The notes beneath the pieces were generated by a model. It ran no database searches and was not told the origin of the DNA. It saw nothing but the letters and a program-made list of their open reading frames with translations. A program made the position numbers and the translations under genes. Shown here one piece after another: positions 5,849 to 5,924 of a DNA stretch of 5,924 nucleotides. Each line of letters begins with the position of its first letter. The stretch's first letter is position 1. Origin of the DNA: an uncultured Collinsella sp. (GTDB taxonomy: Bacteria; Actinomycetota; Coriobacteriia; Coriobacteriales; Coriobacteriaceae); contig CATZRJ010000077.1 of NCBI GenBank assembly GCA_958423535.1, positions 1 through 5,924 on the forward strand. The letters are read 5' to 3'.

Positions 5849-5877
5849 GTAACACCTATTAATAAACCGTGTAGAAT
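5849..5877 (+). promoter_or_regulatory. Possible promoter for a gene beyond the window
   Basis: GTAACA (5849-5854, 4 of 6 matches to the -35 consensus) is followed after 17 bases by TAGAAT (5872-5877, 5 of 6 matches to the -10 consensus). Transcription would start near 5884 and run off the end of the window. The last 40 bases would then be the leader of the next gene, whose start codon is not confidently visible. Confidence 0.4.
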
Positions 5878-5924
5878 CTCAGATAAGCACGGAGTTTTCC
5901 AGGGAGACGCTGTCCTTTGTTGTG

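Noticed and set aside
5901..5924. Start of a next gene after GGGAG with a GTG at 5922
   Set aside because: Too little sequence remains to show a reading frame, and the spacing is too long to trust.

Overview
The window holds a four-gene, single-strand (+) sugar-utilisation locus of the sucrose phosphotransferase (PTS) type: a LacI/ScrR-type repressor (134-1144), a divergent glycoside hydrolase family 32 (GH32)-like enzyme (1328-2710), a PTS membrane permease with fused EIIB and EIIC domains (2756-4207) and a canonical GH32 sucrose-6-phosphate hydrolase (4303-5751). GC content is moderately high, Shine-Dalgarno sites are strong, and a PTS sits beside a LacI-type regulator. This fits a gut actinobacterium of the Coriobacteriia (Collinsella-like), but that is an inference from composition and gene style, with no marker gene in the window.

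Layout. Bases 1-133 are the leader of the repressor gene and contain one copy of a roughly 20-bp operator-like element at 97-116. The 183 bases between the repressor and the first hydrolase hold two overlapping copies of the same element in a 17-bp tandem (1245-1282). Each copy carries a TTGACA -35 hexamer. A separate imperfect palindrome with a CG centre lies further upstream (1202-1215). The hydrolase and permease genes are 45 bases apart. The permease and second hydrolase genes are separated by 95 bases that contain a 17-bp RNA hairpin (4247-4284) placed just before the ribosome binding site of the last gene. Bases 5752-5924 contain no gene. They hold a 9-bp direct repeat and a possible promoter firing out of the window.

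How the parts likely work together. The permease would import a fructose-containing sugar, most simply sucrose, and phosphorylate it. It has no EIIA domain, so an EIIA encoded elsewhere must donate the phosphate. The last gene product would cleave sucrose-6-phosphate to glucose-6-phosphate and fructose. The first hydrolase keeps candidate catalytic acidic residues (D15, D141, E199) but lacks the usual W-M/L-N-D-P-N-G signature, so its substrate is uncertain. It is the most interesting element here. The shared operator predicts that the repressor controls both itself and the operon. No fructokinase, EIIA, mobile element, RNA gene or CRISPR array is present.

I do not see a wholly new system. 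The points worth testing are the divergent GH32-like enzyme paired with a normal one, the operator with promoter elements built into its repeat, and the intercistronic hairpin.
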